The translations under genes and the position numbers were made by a program. From Otatea glauca (lineage: Eukaryota > Streptophyta > Magnoliopsida > Poales > Poaceae), in contig CM070720.1 of the NCBI GenBank assembly GCA_036346275.1, positions 7,045,278 to 7,109,277 of the forward strand: DNA of 64,000 nt, written 5' to 3'. The notes beneath the pieces are model-generated. The model did not search any database. It was not told the DNA's origin and was given only the letters and a program-made list of their open reading frames with translations. Positions 53,672 through 64,000 of the stretch are shown one piece after another; the first letter of the stretch is position 1, and every line of letters begins with the position of its first letter.

Positions 53672-53906
53672 TTAGTCTTTGGACCGGTCCTGAATCCACT
53701 TTAGGACCAGGTCCCCAACTAAAACCCCAGGTCGTCTGCGTCGAGAAGCATGCTTGTGAAGTGCTTGCAGGTAATGCACCAACCGCAGCAGTGCACGGTA
53801 TCTTAATTCCTCTGCCAGGGCGAGGTCGAGGGACCGTTCTTGCTCGGGGCCGACCTGGTCGGCTGAGCTAACCCTTGCGGAGCCCAACGCGACCTCGGGG
53901 GGCAGG
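53672..53906 (-). pseudogene. R3 integrase C-terminal fragment
   Basis: Minus strand from 53906: LPPEVALGSARVSSADQVGP then LALAEELRYRALLRLVHYLQ and ALHKHASRRRRPGVLVGDLV. This is the end of a Tat/Retand integrase, equivalent to GSEAVLPTEV... in R2. It is cut at 53907 by the G4d LTR; the sequence on the other side of the G4 pair is protease, so RT, RNase H and most of integrase are gone. Confidence 0.8.
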
Positions 53907-56746
53907 TGATGAGGACATCACTACTACGGATATGACCACATTTGGTTGTGTCAACTCCAACACATCATCCACGGGCCAAGAAGAGAGAGAGATCAAATCC
54001 ATCACGTTCTGGAATCCAATTCGGCCTCCTGAGACAGCACCGACTTCAAATGGATCTAATCTCAAGCATACGGACTCCGATTTGGGTGAACTTGGAATTG
54101 ATTTTGCTTACAATGAGATCTTTCGAATGGATCTAATATCAGGCCCAGATTCATCGTACATCAACCGGAATCATTAAAACAATGTACTACAATACTGTTT
54201 TGGGCTGTTTCGGGCCTTGTAAACGTGTGGGGGCCCAAGCCCAAGTTGTGTGCGCCCCCCCTTGGCTGCACACAACCCTAGGACGTCCCTCTCACATCCA
54301 TCCCTCTTATAAACTCAGTAGCCGTCGCTTTAGACACTTGGGTTTTGTTTGATTAGTTTAGCCAAGTGCAAACTTTGCGTCTTCAAGTTGTGCTGGACAG
54401 CCACCTTGTCAAGACCTTCAATAGAACCCCACCTTATTTTGGCCTTCAATTCTTATTTGCAATTTCAGATTGCTTTTACCATTGTTCTGCTTGTTCTTGG
54501 TTGCTTGCGAGAATTGAACCTCGTGTTCGAGTTGATCGTGCCACGGCAAGATCAATAACACTCCGGAGTTGGTTTAGCGATTGCTAAGGCGCATCGTCGT
54601 CGTACGTTGTAGTCGGATCGTCAAAGTCGATTCCAACAAATCGATAGTTATCGCTCTCATCGAAAGATCGGGACACAACCTGACATCAGGTGGTATCAGA
54701 GCTTCAAGTTGCTCGGTGAGAGATTACATGCATCAAATTAGTTTTGTTTTCTGTCCTAAATTGAAAATTACTCCAGAAAAATTCAACCTTTAGATTCAAT
54801 CTGGTATTTTAGTGCGTTTTGTTAGGTTTTGATCCACCAGATTCCTTGTTTTAGTTGCTGATCGTTTTTTCCTTCGCGTAGCTTTTCTTTCAATCTGTCC
54901 AGTACTTTGTTTTGTTCATAACTTCTGCATACGAGCTCAGATTTTAGTGTTTTTGCACTTTTCTAAAACCTTGGAACGATCTGAACAAAAACCTAGTTGG
55001 GCATGGACTCTAACTCTTGAGCAAAATCTCTTCAATCTGGATATCAAAGTTGTTTAAGCAAGTTGTATTCCAATCCAGATCGGTTCGGTATTTTAATCAT
55101 AATTCTCACGTCCGAACTCCGATTGGGAAGTTTTTATACTTTCCTGAATGCTTGAAGAGTGCTCTACAAAAACGTTTTTGGGTGTCCTTTGTGATTCGGA
55201 ATCCTTCAAACTGAATTTGATTCGGATTCGGAATCAGTCCATGAGCTGAAATTGGGGGTATTCTGTGCTGTTCGGTTTTTGAGCCATAACTTTCACACCG
55301 AGCTCCAAATTGCATGTTCTTGTACTATTTTGAAAGCTGAGGACATAAGGTTCAATTCTTTCCATAGTGAATTTCTAAATTTGGTTGTTTTGAAGCTTTA
55401 ATCTATCGACAAATCTGCTGCCCTAGAAACATTGAATTTGGGTATCTTGCTTCAATTCGTGTTCTATCTTTGTTCCTTTGAGTTGGTTGAGTCCAGTAGC
55501 ATCCACAATCCATAAAACCCAAAAATATCAGTGTACATACCTTTGGGAACCAATTCATCTTTTAGAATACTTTGATCCCAATTGAGACTAGCTATTTGAT
55601 ATTGCTTAGGGTTGTTCATATTGATACATTGCATAATCTTGAATTATCATATCATACTATCTTGTGACATCGAGTTAGGGATTCCCAAAAATTTGTTCAT
55701 AGTAGTGTTGGTGAAAGTCACTCAAAGAAAGAAAAGAGAAAGAAAGAGCCAAAAGGAAAAAAAAGAGAAGAAGAAAAAAAAAAGAAAATAGTGGCGGTCG
55801 CACTACATTGAGCAAAACCCTAACTTGTGTTCATTATTTCAGATTGTGCAATTGTATTAATTGATGATCAATCTTGTGCCCTTTTACATTCTTGAAGCAA
55901 TAAACTAGCGTCTCTCTCGACTTGTGCAATAGAGCTTTTGGTGCATCACTTATTTTTATAGCTCATTTCTTGATTGCATAAGTATCATCTTTGCGCGTGA
56001 GTTGCCTTGAAATTCGCTTATATCTTTGAGATCGGCAACTAGGACTAGAATTTGGGTCATTACTTATCATTACAATAACTAGAATCATCAGATTGTATAG
56101 GAAAAAGTATAGCCTACCTAGCTCCATATATTCTACGCTCGTACTTTTGTTCGGTCCCTTGGCAATCGCTTTATCCAAGCTTGGGAGAACTTTTGACACT
56201 GCCAGCGGCCGACAACTCTGCACACGGTAAGAACTTGTAAGAGTTTTGGTTAAGGCTTGAGAGTTGAGCGACTTTTCTCCACTTCCTAGTAGTTGATAGG
56301 GAATTACATAAACCTTTGTGTTTCCCTTTTTGCTACTAACCATGTCAGGTGACAAGAGTTCACTGCATCATTCTCCACGCATGAAGGGATATGTACGACT
56401 CACTAATGAGCGAATGTCGCTACAAGAAGACCATCTCCGGTCCATCGAGACTGCTTAGGGAGTTGTTAACACTACCCTTACTACTATTTTGTCTAGACTT
56501 GATGATATGCTTGCAGCTGCTGCCCCTGGAACTTCCAGTCCTCCGCCTCGTCTCCTAAGCAACAACAATGATTTACTACGTGCAGAACGGGTTCCCATTG
56601 CTGCCCCGGCTTCCCAGCATGGACCCGCTGCCTCGGTCGCCCACCACACATCGCCACGGGTTCATCAGCGATGATGAATAAGGTAAAATCAAGTTTGAAT
56701 TGCCTACTTTTCGTGGAAAGTTCCCATTGCTGCCCGGGTTCCCAGC
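53907..56746 (+). mobile_element. G4d: 5' half of a G4 element (LTR, leader, gag start)
   Basis: 5' LTR 53907-54688 (type II U3) and an intact primer site TGGTATCAGAGC (54691-54702). The leader with A-rich tract runs to 56341, and the gag start is ATG 56342 (SRLDDMLAAAAPGTSSPPPR and GKIKFELPTFRGKF). The capsid breaks off at about 56721, where a second copy of a short gag stretch (56588-56617) appears and then abuts the reverse-oriented G4e LTR. There is an in-frame TAG at 56456-56458. Confidence 0.85.
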
Positions 56747-59700
56747 ATGTGAGGTTGTGTCGATCTTTCGATGAGGCGATAACTATCGATTTGTGGAACC
56801 GACTTTGCCGATCCGACTACAGCGTCACGACGACGATGCGCCTTAGCAATCGCTAAACCAACTCCGAGTGTTATTGATCTTGCCATGGGCACAATCAACT
56901 GAACACGAGGTTCAATTCCTGCAAGCAACGAAGAACAAGCAAGAACAATGGTAAAAGCAATCTGAAATTGCAAATAAGAACTGAAGGCCAAAATAAGGTG
57001 GGGTTCTATTGAAGGTCTTGACAAGGTGGCTGTCGGCTAACTCGAAGATGCAAAGTTTGCACTTGGCTAAACTAATCAAACAAAACCCAAAACCCTAGAT
57101 GGGGTTGCGGCTGGTTATTTATGAGATAACAAGAGGAGGTGGTCGTTCAAAACCCTAGGAAACCAAATACAATTCGATTACAAGGCCCAAGGCCCACTCG
57201 ACTCGGACTGGAAAAGTGACGTGACTTGTTTTGCAGTTTCGGACAGCTCAGAAGGAATTTGAAGGTGAGACTGGATCCATTGGAAAGAGGGCGACGAAAG
57301 CTTTCAATCAAGTACTCATGTGCCCCGAACACCCTTCGGATCAATAGTTATGGACGTTTTAAGTTGGTGCTGTCTCAGGAGGTCGAATTGGATTCGAACG
57401 TGATGGATTTGATCTCTCTCTTCTTGGCCCGTGGATGATGTGTTGGAATAGGCACAACCAAATGTGGTCATATCCGTAGTAGTGATGTCCTCATCATCCT
57501 CCCTTTCTTGAATTTGAGTCGTCCTCGACTCATGCTCAGCTTTAGCTTGACCTCAACAAAAGTATTCTCATGTTCAGATCATCCTCCACAAAGCTCAATA
57601 TTTCTTTCCAGCATATAAAGGCATGTTGAAAGCTTGCACTCTTGGGCGCTTCCTCCCCTGTGAAGGAAAGCCATCCTACTAGATGTAGATGATACTGAGG
57701 ATGCCGTGAAGTGTCGCCAAATTGATAAAGCGTTGATCATATCCAGGACGAGCATGGTCTCATCATTCTCCCTTTCTTGAATTGGAGTCGTCCTCGACTC
57801 CATCACATTCTCCTGCAAAATGTTAGTAGCGAGAAAGAGCAAAGTAACATGCATATCTTTTGTGCTCAAATCAATGTCTCTGAATCAAAATCACCCAAAC
57901 ACTCCCTTTCTTGAAAACTATCATATAGATTATAATCGACAGTAGGGGTACTTGATATGATATTTGAATTATCAAATTGATCACATTGTTGCATAGGATG
58001 TGGAGGTCTCAGATCTGAACAAATGTATAATCTATGCACTTTGTATTCTCCTTTATCATTATGTTTGCCAACAACATAGAAAATATTTCGTGATAACCAT
58101 GGCAAATCAGAATGTACAAAAATCTTCTCCTTGAAACTATCCGGATCACACGAACATCAAATTCAATGTAACCTAAAGTATCTAAAGAAGACATCAATTT
58201 AAGCTCATCTTCTTCACTAGCAATTTGAATAACATGTCTATGTTCAGCGCAAGTGTTTTGTTCAAATATAAATATTTCATGTTCATTCACTAATTGTGGC
58301 GTGGATATAAGTGAAGCATTATAACACAACTCTTCTTTATCACAAGGAATAGCAACAAAATCAGCAATGGGTTCCATTAATAGTTGCTCTCGATAGCACG
58401 ATTCATGGACAGTTTGTCTCTTCAAAATGATTTTCACCATATATCAGTCCATACCTTTGACATTACCTTCTAAATCATTCTCCGTGGTTGTAGGTGCAAC
58501 TTCAATTTCCAACTCTTCACATACGTATGGAGCAGCAAATATCTCCTCTTTTTCACATTTTCTTCTTCATCTTTCTCCGATGGTGCTCACTTTTACGCAA
58601 AATGTTAGCTACAAGAAGGTGCAACAATGGGTACCTCAAATAAAGCTAAAGGCTCTTTCAAAGATTCGATAAGCATGTTTTCAGCTCTAAAGCACATTCA
58701 ATCAATTCGAAAGACAACTATATGTTTCATCAACAAGAACATCCTGAATTTCATGATTAAGTCCACGTATGAACCTAAGCTCAGTAACTTCTTCACATTC
58801 TTGTAAACCACAACGCAACAAACAATTTTGCAAATCATGAAAGTATTCTATAACAGTTTTAGAACCTTATTTTAAGCATTGAAGTTTAGTAAGCAAATAT
58901 TCATCAACATATTCAGGAACATAATCATTTCTCATAAGTCTTTTCATGGCATTCCAAGTTTTAGGTTCTTTATCATGTCTAGATATATGCTTCCACCAAT
59001 ATATTGCATCTGATGTTAACACTTTAACTGCGGCACAAATCTTTTGGTTTTCAGATAAGTCATAGTTTGCAAATTCTTTGTCTGCCGCTATCTCCCAATT
59101 AATATATGCATTAGGATCGAACTTTCCACCAAAAGTAGGCAATTCAAACTTGATTTTACCTTGTTCATCATCAGTTGATGAACCCGTGGCGATGTGTGGT
59201 GGGGCGACCGAGGCAGCGGGTCCATGCTGGGAAGCCGGGGCAGCAATGGGAACCCATTGTGCACGTAATAAATCATTGTTGTTGCTTAGGAGACGAGGCG
59301 GAGGACTGGAAGTTCCAGGGGCAGCAGCTGCAAGTATATCATCAACTCTAGACAAAATAGTAGTAAGGGTAGTGTTAGCAACTCCCTAAGCAGTCTCGAT
59401 GGACCGGAGACGGTCTTCTTGCAGCGACATTCGCTCATTAGTGAGTCGTACATTGCCCTTCATGCGTGGAGAATGATGCGATGAACTCTTGTCACTTGAC
59501 ATGGTTAGTAGCAAGAAGGGAAACACAAAGGTTTTTGTAATTTCCTATCAACTACTAGGAAGTGGAGAAAAGTCGCTCAACTCTCAAGCCTTAACCAAAG
59601 CTCTTACAAGTTCTTACCGTGCAGCAGGGAGTTGTCGACCGTTGGCGGTGTCAAAAGTTTTCCGAAGCTTGGATAAAGCGATTGCCAAGGGACCGAACAA

Positions 59701-61931
59701 ACGTACGAGCGTAAAATATGTGGAGCTTGGTAGGCTATACTTATTTCCTATGCAATCTGATAATTCTAGTTATTGTAATGACAAGTAAGGACCCAAAATA
59801 GAAATCACAAGTCCTAGTTGCCGATCTCAAAGATATAAGCGAATTTCAAGGCAACTCACGCGCAAAGATGATGTAACTTAATGCAACCAATGGAATGAGC
59901 TAAATAAGAAAATTTTCAGTACCAAAGCTCGTGTTGCATAAGTTATAGAGAGACACTAGCTAATTGCTTGAGAAAAGATAAAAGGGCACAAGATTGCTCA
60001 CTAATTAATACAATTGCACAATCTGAACACAAATTAGGGTTTAGCTCAATGTAGTCTGCGGCCACTATTATGTTTTCTTTTCTTTCTTTCTTTTTTTGGC
60101 CTTTTGGCTCTTTCTTTCTCTCTTCTTTCTTTTGGTGACTTACGGCCAACACTAGTATGAGCAAAGTTTTGGAATCCCTAACTTGATATCACAAGATAGT
60201 ATGATATGATAATTCAAGATTATGCAATGTATCAATATGAACAGCCCTAAGCAATATCAAATAGCTAGTCTCAATTGGGATCAAAGTATTCGCAAAGGAT
60301 GAATTTGTTAACAAAGGTATGTATACTGATATTTTTGGAGTTTTATGGATTATGGATGCTACTGGACTCAACCAACTCAAAGGAACAAAACTAGAACACG
60401 AAATGAAGCAAAACACCCAAATTCAAAGTTTCTAAGGCAGCAGATTTGTCGCCTAGATTACAGATTCAAAACGACCGAATTTAGAAGGTTCACTATGGAA
60501 AGAATTGAAGCTTATGTCCTCAGCTTTCAAAGGAATACAAGAACATGCAATTTGGAGCACGGGTGTGAAAGTTATGGCTCAAAAACCGAACTGCACAGAA
60601 TACTCCCAATTTTAGCCCATGGGACCAATTCGAATCCGAATCAAATTCGGTTTGATGGAATCCGAATCAGAAAGGACACCCAAAAACGTTTTTGTAGAGG
60701 ACTCTTCAAGGATTCAGGAAAGTATAAAAACTTCCCAAACGGAGTTCGGACGTGAGAATTATAATCAAAATAACGAACCGATCTGGATTGGAAGTACAAC
60801 TTGCTTCAACAAATTTGATATCCAGATTAAACAGATTTACCTCCAGAATTAGAGTTCATGCCCAACTAGGTTTTTGTTGAGATCGTTCCAAGGTATTAGG
60901 AAAGTGCAAAAAGACTAGAATCCGAGCTCGTATGCGGAAGTTATGAACAAAACAAAGTACTGGACAGATTGAAAGAAAAGCTACGCGAAGGAAAAAAGGA
61001 TCAGCAACTAAAACAAGGACTCTAATGGATCAAAACCTAACAAAACTCACTAAAATACCAGATTGAATCTAAAGGTTGAATTTTTGTGGAGTAATTTTCA
61101 ATTTAGGACAGAAAACAAAAACTAATCTACGGTACAGAATCTCTCACCGAGCAACTTGAAGCTCGATACCACGATGTGAGGTTGTGTCGATCTTTCGATG
61201 AGAGCGATAACTATCGATTTGTGGAACCGACTTTGACGATCCGACTACAGCGTCACGACGACGATGCGCCTTAACAATCGCTAAACCAACTCCGAGTGTT
61301 ATTGATCTTGCCGTGGCACGATCAACTGAACACGAGTTCAATTCCTGCAAGCAACCAAGAACAAGCAAGAACAATGGTAAAAGCAATCTGAAATTGCAAA
61401 TAAGAATTGAAGGCCAAAATAAGGTGGGGTTCTATTGAAGGTCTTGACAAGGTGGCTGTCGAGCACAACTCGAAGACGCAAAGTTTGCACTTGGCTAAAC
61501 TAATCAAACAAAACCCAAAACTCTAGATGGGGTTGCAGCTGGTTATTTATGAGATAACAAGAGGAGGTGGTCGTTCAAAACCCTAGGAAACCAAATACAA
61601 TTCGATTACAAGGCCCAAGGCCCACTCTGACTCGGACTGGAAAAGTGACGTGACTTGTTTTGCAGTTTCCGGACAGCTCAGAAGGAATTTGAAGGTGAGA
61701 CTGGATCCATTGGAAAGAGGGCGACGAAATCTTTCAATCAAGTACTCATGTGCCCCGAACACCCTTCTGGATCAAAAGTTATGGCCGTTTTAAGTTGGTG
61801 CTGTCTTAGGAGGTCGAATTGGATTCCAGAACGTGATGGATTTGATCTCTCTCTCTTCTTGGCCCGTGGATGATGTGTTGGAGTAGGCACAACCAAATGT
61901 GGTCATATCCGTAGTAGTGATGTCCTCATCA
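56747..61931 (-). mobile_element. G4e: complete G4 element on the minus strand
   Basis: 5' LTR 61172-61931 and 3' LTR 56747-57496, both type I U3. The primer site is TGGTATCGAGC (61171-61161) and the polypurine tract lies next to 57496. It has the same parts in the same order as G4a: leader, A-rich tract (60065-60125), gag, extra region, ghost polypurine tract. No pol motif. I see no exact target duplication (cccag against cccga), because the left side abuts the broken G4d. With G4d it forms a long inverted repeat. Confidence 0.88.
57500..59502 (-). pseudogene. G4e gag capsid plus extra region
   Basis: ATG at 59502. The best capsid frame in the family runs 59355-58867: RVDDILAAAAPGTSSPPPRL, KIKFELPTFGGKFDPNAYIN, VLTSDAIYWWKHISRHDKEP and VPEYVDEYLLTKLQCLK. 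An in-frame TAG (59388-59386) precedes it at the same codon as in G4d. The extra region continues at 58640-57580 in broken frames: SLDTLGYIEFDV, CDLRPPHPMQQCDQFDNSN-like sequence and SVSSTSSRMAFLHRGG. The ghost polypurine tract lies at about 57760-57800. No zinc knuckle or enzyme motif. Confidence 0.78.
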
Positions 61932-62270
61932 CCCGAGGATGGCGTTGTAGGGGAGATCTCCGTTCACCACTTTGAAGGTGATTAGCTCGGTGCGGAAGTT
62001 CACCGAGTTGCGAAGGTGACAGGCGGACCACCTGCCCGGCGGAGTGGTCGAGCTTCACGGCACGATGCCGAAGAAGGGGACCGCTATGCTCCTGATCTTT
62101 GACTGAGGGATCTGCATCCGGTCAAGCGTGCTAGCCAAGAGCAGGTTGAGGGAACTCCCTCCGTCAACCATAACCCTTCCGACCACGGTGTTGCTCATGG
62201 TCGGGGCCACGACCAGGGCGGTCTTAAGGTCCTAGGACATTCCTGGGGAAAAATCATCCTAAGAGAAGGT
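61932..62270 (-). pseudogene. R3 protease
   Basis: Minus strand: sequence corresponding to VVEGGSSLNLLLA-type, a PFFGIVPCSS-like segment (about 62075-62050), a LITFKVV segment and YNAILG ending right at 61932. It mirrors R1 at 206-440. The frames are broken. Confidence 0.7.
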
Positions 62271-64000
62271 GATCGTAACACCAGCCCATTTACAAGGCTG
62301 GTCGTTGGGCTTCCCGGCCGAAGCTTGATATACGGTGCACACGGCGTTTTTGAGCTCGCGCCGGGATTGGAATGCGGACGAACCACCGAAGATCATGTCG
62401 ACACGGCGATTGCCCTGCTGGAATTCTAGGTTGGGGCCCTCTGGGCCCTCGTGGGCACCGTTCCCATCGGGCAACTCGTCTCCTTTTGAGAGCGTGGGCA
62501 TCTCTCCATGCCCGTCGTAGAAGGCGTCCATCTTGAACTACCACATTCTACAGCTCGCAGGTTTTGGCCGTGGGCTCTATGGAACGGGCATTACTTATCC
62601 GGGTTGTACCCAAGCCTGGCCTCGTTGGCATGAGGTCGGGCGATGCCCCGCTAGAGGTCGGCCCGATGCTTTCCCTATCGCGGTGCGGCGTGATGTTGCC
62701 CTTGTTGGGGTTGCCGTTGCCCTTACGGATGTCGCGGTGACCGCTACCGAGGCCGATGCTCATTGCGGTCGGGTTGCCGCACCTCCATCACCACGTGTAG
62801 CTTGCCACCGCCATCGCGGCAACCTTGCCCTCGCTTCTTCTTTGCTGCGCTGTGCAGGCCAACGTCCTTGGCGCTAGGCGACCCGGCCTCGCCGAGGATG
62901 CGGCGAGATTGCCTTGGTCGTAGTCACATTTCAATGGGCGGCGTCATCGCATCCGCGTAACGTATCGCCATCCAAACAATCTATGGACATTGAGGTTGGC
63001 GATGATCTTCGAGTCCTCGGTGGCGCTTTGTCGAGCGTTGAACTTGAAGGCCTTGGCGGCGGCCTCGCGGAGGCGTTGAGATTGAGTTTCTTGCGAGTGA
63101 ACCGTCGAACGAAGTCACGGAGAGGTTCGCCCTTGCCCTGGATGATGCGATCCAGTTCCCTTTCGCTTCCAGGGCGCTCGCAGTAGCTCTGGAAGTTTGA
63201 CCGGAGGGTGCTTCGCACCTGGTGTCATGATCGAGAAAGCGTAGGGCACGGTTAAAGAGCAGTCGCGGCGGCACTTGTCCAAGACAATTGGGAGGTAGTT
63301 TGCCACTACAGCCTCATCCCCGTCGGCCGCTAGTGTCGCGGTGGAGTAGATTGAGAGAAATTCATTGGGATTCTTGGTCCCGTCGAACCGCTCCATCGGG
63401 GCAGGCTTGAACCGAACCGCCAACAGATGCACGAAGGTTGACTGTTGGGTAGCCGTAAAGTCGAGGTCGTGGCGCTGTCGCCGCTTTGCTATGGTCAGAG
63501 TTGCCATCGGCGAGGCGATCGAACTCGAGCCGACGGCGCACCCCGCGATGGTCCTGGCGGTTAGAGAGGGCGACTTTAGGATGGCGATGATCACGAACCT
63601 TCTGAAGCCTGGGCGGATTATCCGGTCACAGGCCTCCGGAAGCTTCGCTACTTGAGCGAGCGCTGTCGCTACTCTGCTGACCGCGGGCATGCCAACGCGC
63701 TGGGCCTGGGTCCTGGTGAGGTGGGGAAAGGTGCGACGGGCTCTGGGCCCGCGGGTACAGAGTCGGTCGGCGAGAGCTGCGGTGGCCGCGATGAGCGCCA
63801 GCGCTTTTTAGGGAGCGGGGCTTGAGGGGCCAATGCCGTTCTTGCTGTGAGGGCGTGACCCCATTGGCCGCCCTGCCAAGCTCCTCAACAAGGGACCGAC
63901 GAAAGAGGGCCGACCCCGCCCGGGTAGGAACAGCTATGACCCGGGCGATGGCCCACAAACGTTCCCGGTTGGGATCTTCCAGGCGAGTAGGGCTGCGGTG
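62271..64000 (-). pseudogene. gag: R3 gag (Tat/Retand), open at the window edge
   Basis: Minus strand: the capsid frame 63690-63115 has HLLAVRFKPAPMERFDGTKN and PNEFLSIYSTATLAADGDEA, then VVANYLPIVLDK. A second frame continues with SYCERPGSERELDRIIQGKG and EPLRDFVRRFTRKKLNL (63210-63085). The MERFDGT...FLSIYS...ANYLP and LRDFVRRF motifs are the hallmark of Retand-type capsids. A nucleocapsid-like region with MDAFYDGHGEMPTLSK follows at 62531-62480. Several frameshifts. The start of gag lies beyond the right edge or in 63700-64000, which is GC-rich and not clearly readable. Confidence 0.82.

Noticed and set aside
53907..61931. Treating the whole region as one giant palindromic element
   Set aside because: The two LTR types differ, the centre is asymmetric and G4e is complete by itself, so two separate insertions or a rearrangement fit better.

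Overview
This window reads as repeat-only heterochromatin of a grass (Poaceae) nuclear genome, from a draft assembly with one 100-N gap at 3658-3757. No single-copy host gene, tRNA or rRNA is visible. Nearly everything is nested transposable elements: Ty3/gypsy elements with the initiator-Met tRNA primer site (labelled G1-G6 here), Tat/Retand-type gypsy elements with an antisense extra gene (R1-R3), and one CACTA DNA transposon. The CACTA sits inside a tandem array of ~153-bp monomers. Most coding regions carry frameshifts. All family labels are mine; clade names come from motif recognition by eye, not from database searches.

Layout. 1-205: a G2-type gag fragment. 206-3657: R1 (minus; protease and gag) with a solo-like LTR. 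3887-4218 and 11711-12042: a direct repeat flanking G1. 4219-11710: G1, the only nearly complete autonomous element (907-bp LTRs, gag, protease, RT, RNase H, intact DD35E integrase). ~11835-21338: R2 (minus gag-pol remnants, plus-strand antisense genes). 21339-22707: the 3' end of G6. 22708-22778 and 45112-47010: the satellite, split by the CACTA transposon 22779-45111. 47011-64000: R3 (minus), interrupted by a G5 solo LTR (51272-52139) and by two opposed G4 elements (53907-61931).

The CACTA (3-bp target duplication GCA; removing it restores a satellite monomer) keeps only about 3.3 kb of its own DNA: both ends with subterminal repeats, a TNP2-type transposase fragment and a Ulp1-like protease fragment. 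The rest is later insertions: G2 (22800-27742), a truncated reverse G2 (28948-29967), G3 with G4a inside its LTR (target duplication GGTGG), G5 (36240-40261) and G4b (42298-45040, target duplication TTATT). Insertion order can therefore be read directly: satellite, then CACTA, then G5 and others, then G3, then G4a.

The most unusual content is the G4 family. It has no pol region. It carries a gag capsid domain fused to a long extra coding region that recurs in three copies in this window, and an internal ghost of a polypurine tract plus LTR start. Its LTRs come in two versions that swap the U3 core while keeping both flanks. Such elements would need enzymes supplied by relatives such as G1. 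The satellite, with monomers near nucleosome size and hints of higher-order subtypes, is the other priority.
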